DNA of 64,000 nt from Modicisalibacter xianhensis (GTDB taxonomy: Bacteria; Pseudomonadota; Gammaproteobacteria; Pseudomonadales; Halomonadaceae): NCBI RefSeq assembly GCF_900113605.1, contig NZ_FOPY01000011.1, forward strand, positions 1 through 64,000, in the 5' to 3' direction. The notes under the pieces were generated by a model. That model saw only the letters and a list, made by a program, of their open reading frames with translations. It did not search any database and was not told where the DNA came from. Positions 25,131 to 33,257 of this stretch are shown piece after piece. Each line of letters begins with the position of its first letter. The first letter of the stretch is position 1. Both the position numbers and the translations under genes were made by a program.

Positions 25131-26054
25131 ATGACTACATCACGACTTAGCGACCGTCAGGTCCAGGCCTTCAAGCACGTCATGGAAAGCGGCACCGTTA
25201 CTGGCGCCGCCCAGCGGATGCTCACTGCACAGCCCGGCGTCACCCGCTTGCTCAAGCAACTCGAGCACGATGTCGGTTTCGTTCTGTTCGAGCGGGTACG
25301 CGGACGTCTGGTGCCCACGCCCGAGGCGCGCATTTTCTACCGCGAGGTGGCCCGGGTGTGGACCGGCATCGATCACCTGCGGGAGACAGCGCGTCGCATC
25401 CGCGAACGTGAGATGGGTGGGCTGCGCATCAGTGCCATGCCGCTGCTGGGCATGACCTTTCTTCCCGACCTGCTGGCCGAGTTCGGCGCCGAGCACCCCG
25501 ATGCCAGTCTGGAGCTGAGCACCTACCGTTCCGCCCAGGTGATCGACGAGGTGATTACCCAGCGCTGCGACGTGGGTTTTGCCATTGGCGTCGAGGGCGA
25601 TGAGCGGGTTGCGCAGGAGACCTTCCGCCTCGAAAGCCTATGCGTCATGCCGTCCTGGCATCCCATGGCCAGCAAGCCGGTCATCGACTTGCAGGACTTT
25701 CATGACCAGACGCTGATTCGCTTCGAGAGGCACGATCCGCTGCGAGCGAGGCTCGACCACATGCTGGAACGTGAAGGCGTGCAGGCCCGACAACGCCTCG
25801 AGGTGTCGCTGGCCCTGCAGGCGACGCGCCTGGTGAGACATGGGCTGGGCATCGCCGTGCTCGATCCGATCAATGCCCGCGCCTTTGGCAGCGAGGGACT
25901 CGTACTGCGACCGCTGGCTTTCGCGCTCGGCGAGGACGTGGCCTTGCTGACGCCTCGCGATCAGCCGTGCTCGCAACTGACCCAGGATTTCATTGCCCTG
26001 TTTCGCCAACGCCTGGGCGAGCACGGCCAGACATCCCATAACATTCCGGCATGA
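25131..26054 (+). CDS. LysR-family regulator, opine-catabolism type
   Basis: A 307-residue LysR protein. The helix-turn-helix is in VMESGTVTGAAQRMLTAQPGVTRLLKQLEH (about 17-46, here cut into two pieces for reading: GTVTGAAQRML and QPGVTRLLKQLE). The effector domain begins near residue 95. Its style resembles OccR/NocR-like regulators. It is divergent from the three-subunit dehydrogenase operon across 94 bases that contain CAAT-N3-ATTG (25095-25105), a possible LysR contact. Activation of that operon by its substrate is the natural inference. Confidence 0.85.
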   Translation: MTTSRLSDRQVQAFKHVMESGTVTGAAQRMLTAQPGVTRLLKQLEHDVGFVLFERVRGRLVPTPEARIFYREVARVWTGIDHLRETARRIREREMGGLRISAMPLLGMTFLPDLLAEFGAEHPDASLELSTYRSAQVIDEVITQRCDVGFAIGVEGDERVAQETFRLESLCVMPSWHPMASKPVIDLQDFHDQTLIRFERHDPLRARLDHMLEREGVQARQRLEVSLALQATRLVRHGLGIAVLDPINARAFGSEGLVLRPLAFALGEDVALLTPRDQPCSQLTQDFIALFRQRLGEHGQTSHNIPA

Positions 26055-26131
26055 CCCGGGCCTGAACCGGCATTATTCCCGTTGGGCAACGCCTGCTAGC
26101 GTACGCCTTCCACCATGACGAGGCGTTTCCC

Positions 26132-26485
26132 ATGACCCGACGCTACCTCAAGACCCCCATCATGCACCGTGCCGTCGAAGCCAATGGCCTGGTGTTCTTC
26201 GGCGGTATCGCGGCCGACGACATGTCACTGGACATGGCCGGCCAGACGCGCCAGGTGCTGGACAAGCTCGACACCTACTTGGAAGAAGTTGGTCTCGACC
26301 GTACCCGGGTCGTCTCGGCGACCGTCTACGTGTCTGACCTGGGCCTCAAGAAGGCGATGAACGACGTATGGACGGCCTGGCTCGGTCCCGAGCACCTGCC
26401 TGCGCGCGCTACCGTGGGCGTGGCCGACCTGGGCGAAGGCACCCTGCTGGAAGTCGTCGTCACGGCTGCTAACGTCGTTTCCTGA
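26132..26485 (+). CDS. RidA/YjgF-family protein
   Basis: A 117-residue protein of the YjgF/YER057c/UK114 family. It has the usual trimer-forming fold sequence (ANGLVFFGGIAADD) and, near the end, R92 and E107 in ARATVGVADLGEGTLLEVVV, matching the arginine and glutamate of imine-hydrolysing RidA proteins. RidA deaminates reactive enamine/imine products of amino acid oxidation. Its place beside an amino/imino acid dehydrogenase operon fits removal of the imine made by that enzyme. It follows the LysR gene by 77 bases and may have its own promoter. Confidence 0.88.
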   Translation: MTRRYLKTPIMHRAVEANGLVFFGGIAADDMSLDMAGQTRQVLDKLDTYLEEVGLDRTRVVSATVYVSDLGLKKAMNDVWTAWLGPEHLPARATVGVADLGEGTLLEVVVTAANVVS

Positions 26486-26592
26486 AGCGCCACGCTACGC
26501 GCTGTTTTTCTTCTGCAAGAGCGTCATCGTCCGATAAGATAGGCTGCTATCGAAGATAACACGGCGGCCCCGCCGCCTTGCGGAGGAGTACC

Positions 26593-28101
26593 ATGATGCA
26601 TCGGGCAGAACAGCGCTGCCGGCTCCCGGGCTGGCGTGATCGGATCATGTCGGCGGACGAGGCCGCGGCGCTGATCCAGGATGGCATGACCGTGGGCATG
26701 AGCGGTTTCACCCGTGCCGGCGAGGCCAAGGACGTACCGCTGGCGCTGGCACGACGCGCCGAGAGCGACCCGCTCAAGATCAACCTGATGACCGGGGCTT
26801 CGCTGGGCAACGATATCGACAAGCGCCTGACGGAGACGCACGTGCTGGCCCGGCGCATGCCGTTCCAGGTCGATGCCACGCTGCGCCGCGCTATCAATGC
26901 CGGCGAAGTCATGTTCATCGACCAGCACCTGTCCGAGACGGTGGAACTGCTGCGCAACAAGCAACTCGGCAAGCTGGACGTGGCGATCATCGAGGCCAGT
27001 GCCATCACCGAGGATGGTGGCATCGTGCCGACCTCGTCGGTAGGCAACTCGGCGAGCTTCGCCATCCTCGCCGACAAGGTGATCATCGAGCTTAACCTGG
27101 CCACGCCCGAGGCGATGATCGGACTGCACGACATCTATATTCCCCAGATGCGTCCGCGCCGTCAGCCAATCCCGGTGACAGCGCCCGATACGCGTATCGG
27201 CACTCACTACATTCCCATCGCCCCGGAAAAGATCGCGGCGATCGTGCTCACCGAGGGCAAGGACAGCCCATCCACCGTTCAGCCGCCCAGCGCGGACACG
27301 CAGCGCATTGCCAACCATCTCATCCGCTTCTTCGAGGGCGAGGTCGAGGCCGGGCGTTTGACGTCGTCACTGCTGCCCTTGCAAGCCGGTATCGGTACCG
27401 TAGCCAATGCGGTCATGAACGGCCTGATCGAGGGGCCTTTCGAGGACCTGACCATGTACTCGGAAGTGCTGCAGGACAGCACCTTCGACCTGCTCGACAG
27501 CGGCAAGATGACCTTCGCTTCGGGCAGCTCGATCACCTTGTCCGAGGCGTGTGGCCAGCGGGTCTGGAACGATCTCGAGCGCTACAAGGAGCGCATCGTG
27601 CTGCGTCCGCAGGAAATGTCGAATCACCCGGGCATCGTCCGCCGCCTGGGCATCATCGCCATCAATACCGCGCTCGAAGCCGATATCTATGGCAACGTCA
27701 ACTCCACCCACGTCAATGGCACGCACATGATGAATGGCATCGGCGGCTCGGGAGACTTCGCCCGCAACGGTCAGCTGTCGATCTTCGTCACCTCATCGAC
27801 GGCCAAGCGGGGCGATCTGTCGAGCTTCGTGCCCTTTGTCAGTCACGTCGACCATAACGAGCACGACGTCGATATTCTGGTTTCCGAGCACGGCCTGGCG
27901 GATCTGCGCGGCCTGGCGCCCCGCGAGCGCGCCGTGGAAATCATCGAGAACTGCGCCGATCCCTACTATCGCCCCGCACTGCGCACCTATTTCGAGGACG
28001 CCTGCCGACGCGGCGGACATACCCCTCATTGTCTGGAGAAGGCACTGTCATGGCATCAGGCGGCCATCGAGCATGGTTCGATGCGCTCTGTCGCTCTCTG
28101 A
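26593..28101 (+). CDS. Acetyl-CoA hydrolase / succinyl-CoA:acetate CoA-transferase family
   Basis: A 502-residue class I CoA-transferase of the Ach1/AarC/ScpC family. The catalytic glutamate is E291 in MYSEVLQDST; the CoA/oxyanion loop is AGIGTVANAV (265-274), and GIGGSGDFARN follows near residue 385. These enzymes move CoA between succinyl-CoA (or propionyl-CoA) and acetate through a glutamyl-CoA thioester. A strong Shine-Dalgarno (GGAGG) precedes ATG 26593; a second ATG follows directly. It is monocistronic and ends in a canonical terminator. A housekeeping role in acetate handling is likely. Confidence 0.92.
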   Translation: MMHRAEQRCRLPGWRDRIMSADEAAALIQDGMTVGMSGFTRAGEAKDVPLALARRAESDPLKINLMTGASLGNDIDKRLTETHVLARRMPFQVDATLRRAINAGEVMFIDQHLSETVELLRNKQLGKLDVAIIEASAITEDGGIVPTSSVGNSASFAILADKVIIELNLATPEAMIGLHDIYIPQMRPRRQPIPVTAPDTRIGTHYIPIAPEKIAAIVLTEGKDSPSTVQPPSADTQRIANHLIRFFEGEVEAGRLTSSLLPLQAGIGTVANAVMNGLIEGPFEDLTMYSEVLQDSTFDLLDSGKMTFASGSSITLSEACGQRVWNDLERYKERIVLRPQEMSNHPGIVRRLGIIAINTALEADIYGNVNSTHVNGTHMMNGIGGSGDFARNGQLSIFVTSSTAKRGDLSSFVPFVSHVDHNEHDVDILVSEHGLADLRGLAPRERAVEIIENCADPYYRPALRTYFEDACRRGGHTPHCLEKALSWHQAAIEHGSMRSVAL

Positions 28102-28131
28102 TATCCCAGTTCCGAGGACGGTAATACCTTC

Positions 28132-28160
28132 ACCCGCTCCGCCGACAGGAGCGGGTTTTT
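28132..28160 (+). terminator. Rho-independent terminator of the CoA-transferase gene
   Basis: A 9-base stem ACCCGCTCC / GGAGCGGGT with a 7-base loop is followed by a T-run (TTTT). It lies 31 bases after the stop codon. This is a textbook intrinsic terminator. Confidence 0.9.
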
Positions 28161-28243
28161 CATCAATAAATGCAGGCTAACAGCAAATTAGACTGAGACT
28201 ATTTGCACTAATGGCGGTTTCAGCCAATAATTCCTCCACATTG

Positions 28244-28268
28244 TTAGCAAGCTAAAATTTAGCAAGCT
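28244..28268 (+). repeat. Direct repeat and palindrome before the small exported protein gene
   Basis: TTAGCAAGCT occurs twice (28244-28253 and 28259-28268) with a 15-base period, and the join forms the palindrome GCTAAA-A-TTTAGC (28251-28263). It ends 17 bases before the ATG at 28286, just ahead of the ribosome binding site. It could be a regulator site or part of the promoter (TAAAAT at 28253 resembles a -10 box). Confidence 0.45.
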
Positions 28269-28285
28269 TCAAAGGAGAACGATTG

Positions 28286-28633
28286 ATGAAACAGCGACTC
28301 GCACTCAATGCATTTGCAACCGCCACTCTGGCCATCGCTTTGCCGCTGACTGCAAACGCCAACAGCGAGGCTCAGGAACAGGCCTTCGAACGCCTCAACC
28401 AGCCGACGACTTCTCAGTCGGCGCAAGCAACCAACGCCGAGACTCTGCAGACTACCGCCAATGTCGGAGGCGGACACAGTGCTGCCATGAGCGATGCACT
28501 GAAACGCACCAACGCTACCGATACGTCCGATAGATCCCAGCGCGAGACTGCATCAGCCAATCTGGACTGGTCCGGCGACAGCGAGGCAGCAACCGATGCA
28601 CTGCGTCGCGTCAACCAGTCGGACGCTTCCTGA
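28286..28633 (+). CDS. Small exported protein with three short repeats
   Basis: A 115-residue protein with a clear Sec signal peptide (MKQRLALNAFATATLAIALP, cleavage near ANA-NSEA, residue 26). The mature part is hydrophilic and Ala/Ser/Thr/Asn-rich. Three 13-residue copies of a pattern S-x-A-x3-A-[FL]-x-R-x-N-x lie at 27-39 (SEAQEQAFERLNQ), 65-77 (SAAMSDALKRTNA) and 99-111 (SEAATDALRRVNQ). It has a strong Shine-Dalgarno (AAAGGAG) and is flanked by two intrinsic terminators, so it is a well-defined single-gene transcript. I do not recognise the family; a periplasmic role is inferred only from the signal peptide. Confidence 0.75.
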   Translation: MKQRLALNAFATATLAIALPLTANANSEAQEQAFERLNQPTTSQSAQATNAETLQTTANVGGGHSAAMSDALKRTNATDTSDRSQRETASANLDWSGDSEAATDALRRVNQSDAS

Positions 28634-28677
28634 GGTAGCCTGACCTGAACGAAGGTCATCGCACGTCCGTAAGCATG

Positions 28678-28703
28678 ACCCACCCGAGCCGGGTGGGTTT
28701 TTT
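28678..28703 (+). terminator. Rho-independent terminator of the small exported protein gene
   Basis: A 9-base stem ACCCACCCG / CGGGTGGGT with a 3-base loop is followed by six T residues. It lies 45 bases after the stop codon at 28633. Confidence 0.9.
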
Positions 28704-28731
28704 CGCTTCCCGCCCGGTCGACGCTTCGCGC

Positions 28732-30027
28732 TCACACCTGAAAGACCGGTGCGAAGCCGCCACCCGGTGTGCGAAAGTTGGTGGCCTGGCCCTGGTAGAC
28801 GCGTGCCGCAACCAGCAGTACCTCGTCGGCGTAGGTATACAGGCGAACGTCTACCTTGCGCTCGACGGGTGTGCCGTCGACGTTGATCAGGCGCTCGCTG
28901 GGAGGCACATAGGCCTGGGCGATGTATCCCCCCTGTACGATCTGGGAGAACGTGCCCCGGGTCAGCTTGCTGCCTCGGTAGACGCCCTTGCTACCATGCC
29001 CCGTGGCCGGCTTGAAGAACAGTTCGCGACGCGCCTGCCACAGACTCTCCGCATTCGCCTCGGTGACGTCCCGAGTCAGCGGCACGGCATGCTCCAATGC
29101 CTGGATATCAGGCTCTTCCAGCCCCCAGTCGCGTAGTCGTGCCGCATCGGACAGCAGCGTCAGGTTGCGTTTATCGGCGAACAGGGCATGCACGTGCGGA
29201 TTGGGCGACACTACTACGGCCCCATCACGATAGGCTTCGCGCAGTGCGGCATGCGCCGGCGCCTCCAGCGCAAAGTCGACCAGCCGGTTATAGACCAGAT
29301 CGACCGGCGCGCCATTAGAGTACAGTCGCACCTGCGTGTACGTCAGCTCACCGGGGTCGGCAATCAGCGTCTCGATGCCATGGGATTCCAGCAGCGCCTG
29401 GGCCAGAAGGAATTCGGGATACAGGTACTGCGACTCGGGGCGATCGTCGACAATGGCCAGGCGTACAGGCCGTCCCCTGCCCCGCTGGTGCTGCCATTCG
29501 CGCTCGAACATGCGCACCACGTTGGCATCGAACACTTCGAGCTGTGCCGTGGTGTGCTCTCGCTGGGCCGCCGGCCCGCAGCAAGTTCGCTGGGCGCGTC
29601 CCAGCCTGGCGTTGAGGAAAGCGCCTCCGGCGTTGGTGTTGACCTCGATCAGTTGCGGTCCCGCCTCTCCGAGATGGAAGTCGTACCCCATGAATGCCCC
29701 CACCGGTCCCGGGTCGATCCCGGCGATCTCCGGGGCCCAGTTCAGGGCAGCGCGACGATAACCCGACAATAGCGCAGCACGATTGATAGCCCGGACCACG
29801 CGCTGCATCGCCAGAATGTCTTCACGTGGCACGAATACCGGTGTATCCGAGAACAGGTGAGAGTGCGTGTCGCTTAACAGGCTGGCGGCCTCGGGGATGG
29901 CTGAGGCATCGTCGTGCAGTTGCCGGGTGAGGCTGCGCTCGAGCTCATGGCGGTCCAGGGTAAGGCAGAAACATTGCCGATTTAGCCGCTTTGCCGCCTG
30001 GCGAGATTGGTCATTGAATGCCGGCAT
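28732..30027 (-). CDS. ATP-grasp-like protein with permuted motif order, function unknown
   Basis: A 431-residue soluble protein. ATP-grasp hallmarks are visible but out of the usual order. The Mg-binding E-x-N type motif (QLIEVNTNAGG, E128 and N130) comes early, while the lysine and glycine-rich loop (FFKPATGHGSKGVY, K339, loop 343-349) and the D-x-R strand (KVDVRLYTY, D393, R395) come at the C-terminus. The protein ends at GGGFAPVFQV where a normal ATP-grasp would continue to its E-x-N. The start at 30027 has a good Shine-Dalgarno (AAGGAG). ATP-grasp enzymes join carboxylates to amines or thiols; the substrate here is unknown. The gene stands alone and is divergent from the B12 uptake operon. 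Confidence 0.75.
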   Translation of the reverse strand: MPAFNDQSRQAAKRLNRQCFCLTLDRHELERSLTRQLHDDASAIPEAASLLSDTHSHLFSDTPVFVPREDILAMQRVVRAINRAALLSGYRRAALNWAPEIAGIDPGPVGAFMGYDFHLGEAGPQLIEVNTNAGGAFLNARLGRAQRTCCGPAAQREHTTAQLEVFDANVVRMFEREWQHQRGRGRPVRLAIVDDRPESQYLYPEFLLAQALLESHGIETLIADPGELTYTQVRLYSNGAPVDLVYNRLVDFALEAPAHAALREAYRDGAVVVSPNPHVHALFADKRNLTLLSDAARLRDWGLEEPDIQALEHAVPLTRDVTEANAESLWQARRELFFKPATGHGSKGVYRGSKLTRGTFSQIVQGGYIAQAYVPPSERLINVDGTPVERKVDVRLYTYADEVLLVAARVYQGQATNFRTPGGGFAPVFQV

Positions 30028-30144
30028 TTCGCATCTCCTTCCTTGGTAGACGTTGCTTGCCAGTGTAGCGTCCTCCGCCTGGGCACAAATCACGCGACAC
30101 CCAGCCGCATTGACGCCCCCATGCCGCATTGCTAGCTTATGCCC

Positions 30145-30345
30145 CCCTCAGGTGCCCTGCGTGTCGGCGGGGTTAAACGGGAAGTCGGTGCCACTCCGAC
30201 GCTGCTCCCGCAACGGTGATCGAGTCAAGGCAGCCATGACGCCACTGTGTCGACGAGACATGGGAAGGCGGCCTGCCCGGAACGCTCCTTGGGTTCGCTC
30301 CGCTCGTCAGCCCGGATACCGGCCTGGGATAGCACGCCGGTGTTG
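30145..30345 (+). promoter_or_regulatory. Cobalamin riboswitch upstream of btuB
   Basis: The conserved core is present: GGGAAGTCGGTGCCACTCC from 30179 onward, CTGCTCCCGCAACGGTGA (30202-30219), GCCACTG (30241-30247) and the B12-box-like GTCAGCCCGGATACCGGCC (30306-30324). Adenosylcobalamin binding should block expression of the btuBFCD uptake operon. The expression platform probably lies between 30325 and the btuB start at 30469, where the sequence is GC-rich; I cannot fold it reliably by eye. End points are approximate. Confidence 0.92.
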
Positions 30346-30468
30346 CGGAGAGCGCCCGGGCAGGGCCGGATCGCTATTGTTCCTTTCCCTCCCCGCTCAT
30401 GGTGTCCCTCCTTTCACGGCCCCACCCATCCTCGCCGTGCGGGAGCGCTCGGCAGGCAGGAACACACC

Positions 30469-32310
30469 ATGAAAAGCAAGAACACCACCACGCAGGGGCT
30501 GGTCGCCCTGAGTCTTTGCTGGCTACCGCTGGGCGCCAATGCGCAGGACACCTCGACCGAGACCGAAGAATCACTGACCCTCAACCCGCTTACTGTCACT
30601 GCCACGCTGACGCCACGCACCGCCAATGAGACCCTCTCTTCGGTAACCGTGATCGAAAAGGAGGAGCTCGAGCGCCAGGCACCGACCAGCCTGACCGAGG
30701 TCCTGCGTGGCCAGCCGGGTGTCGATGTCACCACGAACGGTGCCTATGGCAAGGCCAGCAGCGTTTATATCCGGGGCCTGAGCAACGATGCCACCCTGTT
30801 GATGATCGATGGCATTCGCCTGCGCTCGGCCACGGCCGGTGGCGCTTCCTGGCAGTACCTTGATCCCAATCTGTTCGAGCGCGCCGAAATCGTGCGCGGC
30901 CCGACAAGCAGCCTGTACGGTGCCGACGCCATGGGCGGCGTGGTGCAACTGTTCACGCCCGAAGGCGACACGGGCGGTCCCCAGCCGAGCTTTTCGGTGG
31001 GCACCGGTTCCTTTGACACCCAACGCTACTCCGCCAGTCTCTCCGGCAGCCAGGACGGCACCCGCTATAGCGTTGCCGGCAGCCGCTTCACTACCGATGG
31101 CACCGCGATCAAGGAAGGCGGCGAAGACAAAGGCTTCGACAACACCACTAGCTTCGCCCGCCTGTCGCATACCTTCGACAATGGAGTCGAGATCGGCGCG
31201 CTGGGACTGCGAGCCCGGGGCAACACCGAGTATAGCGGTGGCGACATGGACTTTATCCAGCAGGTCGCCGGCGTGTATGGCGAGATTCCGGTGGCCGGCA
31301 ACTGGCGCAGCCGGTTGACGCTGAGCGAATCCCGGGATGAACTGGACGACTTTTCCTCGTATGGCGCCACTGCCTTCAACACTCGCACACAGGCTGCACG
31401 CTGGCAGAACACTGTCGCTTTGGGCGAGCACGAACTGATCGCCGGTGTCGAACACAGCGAGGACAAGGTCAGTGGCACGACGGACTACGCCGAGGACAGC
31501 CGAGACAACACCGCGGTATTCACCCAGGCACTGCTCGATTTCGCACCCTTCGCCATCCAGGCCGGCCTGCGTTACGACGACAACGAAGCCTTCGGCGAAG
31601 AGCTGACCGGCAACCTGGCACTGGGCTACGCCCTGGACGATGCCCATACGCTGCGCGCCAGCTACGCCACCGCGTTCAAGGCACCGACGTTCAACGACTT
31701 GTATTACCCGCAGGATAGCTGGGGGTATGTCGGCAATCCCGATCTCGAGGCCGAGACGTCCGAGACGCTGGAGATCGGTATCCGCGGGCAGTATTCACGT
31801 TACTATTGGGATCTGGCGGCCTACCAGACTGACGTCGATAATCTTATCGCCTGGGCGCCCTCACCGTCAGATACCTCATTGACCATGCCGCAGAACATCG
31901 AAAAAGCACGTATCCGTGGCGTCGAACTCGCTTCGGGTACCGAAGTCGGTGACTGGTCCTTGGAACTGGCCCTGACCTATACCGACCCGGAAAGCCGTGG
32001 TGGTGACTACGAAGGCAACACCTTGCCACGCCGCGCCACCCAGAGTCTGCGCTTCGACGTCGACCGCGAACTGGGCGACTGGGTGCTGGGCGGCTCGTGG
32101 ATTGCGCAGAACCATCGTTATGACGATGCGGAAAACGAAGAGCGCCTGGCAGGTTACGGCCAGCTCAACCTGCGCGCCGGCTGGGAGTTCGCCCCGCTGT
32201 GGACCGCCCGCCTGACCGTGGACAACGTGTTCGACAAGCAGTACGAGACGGCGGCAAGCTACATCAATGCCGGACGTGCCGCTTTCGTCAGTATCAACTT
32301 CAATCAATGA
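30469..32310 (+). CDS. btuB: TonB-dependent vitamin B12 outer-membrane receptor
   Basis: A 613-residue outer-membrane receptor. It has a signal peptide (to about ANA-QDTST, residue 25), a TonB-box-like segment (LNPLTVTAT), a plug domain (SVTVIEKEELERQAPTSLTE, YIRGLSNDATLLMIDGIRL, RGPTSSLYGADAMGGVVQLF) and a C-terminal beta barrel ending in aromatic-terminated strands (FVSINFNQ). The size is that of BtuB rather than of larger siderophore receptors. The riboswitch directly upstream and the btuFCD genes downstream support cobalamin as ligand. It overlaps btuF by 4 bases. The ATG at 30469 is the first that gives a normal signal peptide. Confidence 0.93.
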   Translation: MKSKNTTTQGLVALSLCWLPLGANAQDTSTETEESLTLNPLTVTATLTPRTANETLSSVTVIEKEELERQAPTSLTEVLRGQPGVDVTTNGAYGKASSVYIRGLSNDATLLMIDGIRLRSATAGGASWQYLDPNLFERAEIVRGPTSSLYGADAMGGVVQLFTPEGDTGGPQPSFSVGTGSFDTQRYSASLSGSQDGTRYSVAGSRFTTDGTAIKEGGEDKGFDNTTSFARLSHTFDNGVEIGALGLRARGNTEYSGGDMDFIQQVAGVYGEIPVAGNWRSRLTLSESRDELDDFSSYGATAFNTRTQAARWQNTVALGEHELIAGVEHSEDKVSGTTDYAEDSRDNTAVFTQALLDFAPFAIQAGLRYDDNEAFGEELTGNLALGYALDDAHTLRASYATAFKAPTFNDLYYPQDSWGYVGNPDLEAETSETLEIGIRGQYSRYYWDLAAYQTDVDNLIAWAPSPSDTSLTMPQNIEKARIRGVELASGTEVGDWSLELALTYTDPESRGGDYEGNTLPRRATQSLRFDVDRELGDWVLGGSWIAQNHRYDDAENEERLAGYGQLNLRAGWEFAPLWTARLTVDNVFDKQYETAASYINAGRAAFVSINFNQ

Positions 32311-33224
32311 ACGACATGCAACGCGACGCCTTAGTCACCGCCAGGGCCTGCCTGGCGGTACTCGGCCTGGTGCTGCCGATGCTAATGTCGGCGCCGGCCC
32401 GGGCCGATGTTTGTGCCGCCGATGACAGCGGCCAAAAAGTCTGCCTGGACAAACCCGCCAGGCGCATCGCCGCACTCTCGCCCGGCGCCACCGAGCTGGT
32501 CTATGCGGCAGGTGCCGGGGACCAGGTGGTCGCGGTAGTTTCCTACAGCGACTACCCGCCCGAAGCCAGGCAGGTGCCTTCGGTGGGCAGCCATACCCGC
32601 CTCGACCTGGAGCGCCTGGTCTCGCTCGCGCCCGACCTGGCCATCGGCTGGTCCACCGGCAATCCTGGCGAACAGCTTACCAAGCTCGACGCGCTGGGCA
32701 TCCCCGTGTTCATGATCGAACCGCGCAGCGTCGAAGGCGTCTCCAGCGCCATCGAGCGCCTGGCCACCCTGGCCGGTAGCGAGGCCGAGGGTCATGCCGC
32801 GGCCCAAGGTTTCCGCGACGGCATGGCCGAGCTGGCCGCACAGTATGCCGATGCCGACCCTATGCCAGTGTTCTATCAGGTATGGGACGAGCCGCTGATG
32901 ACGGTCAACGATGACCACCTGATCGGCGAAGTCATTGCCCTGTGCGGCGGCAGGAACGTGTTCGGTAAACTGGAGCGACTGGTCCCGCGCATCGGCACCG
33001 AGGCCGTGCTGGCCGCCGATCCCGAGGCCATCGTCGCCGGCGGCATGGGCGAGGAGAACCGCGACTGGCTGGACGCCTGGAAGCGCTACCCTGAGCTGCA
33101 GGCCGTCGAACGCGACAACCTGTTCTTCGTCCCGCCGTCATTGATCCAGCGCCCCACGCCGCGCTTGCTCGAGGGCAGCCGGATCTTCTGCGAAAAGCTT
33201 GACGAGGCACGCTCCCGGCGCTGA
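32307..33224 (+). CDS. btuF: Cobalamin ABC transporter, periplasmic binding protein
   Basis: A 305-residue class III binding protein with a signal peptide (to about ARA-DVCAAD, residue 29) and the BtuF/TroA-like sequences PARRIAALSPGATELVYAAGAG and YPPEARQVPSVGSHTRLDLE. It captures B12 delivered by BtuB and hands it to BtuCD. The ATG at 32307 overlaps the btuB stop (ATGA). Two cysteines near the mature N-terminus (VCAADDSGQKVC) may form a disulfide. Other cobalt-chelate or haem binding is unlikely given the operon. Confidence 0.9.
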   Translation: MNDMQRDALVTARACLAVLGLVLPMLMSAPARADVCAADDSGQKVCLDKPARRIAALSPGATELVYAAGAGDQVVAVVSYSDYPPEARQVPSVGSHTRLDLERLVSLAPDLAIGWSTGNPGEQLTKLDALGIPVFMIEPRSVEGVSSAIERLATLAGSEAEGHAAAQGFRDGMAELAAQYADADPMPVFYQVWDEPLMTVNDDHLIGEVIALCGGRNVFGKLERLVPRIGTEAVLAADPEAIVAGGMGEENRDWLDAWKRYPELQAVERDNLFFVPPSLIQRPTPRLLEGSRIFCEKLDEARSRR

Positions 33225-33257
33225 TTTTCCGCTTGTCCCGCTAACCCGAGGCCACCA

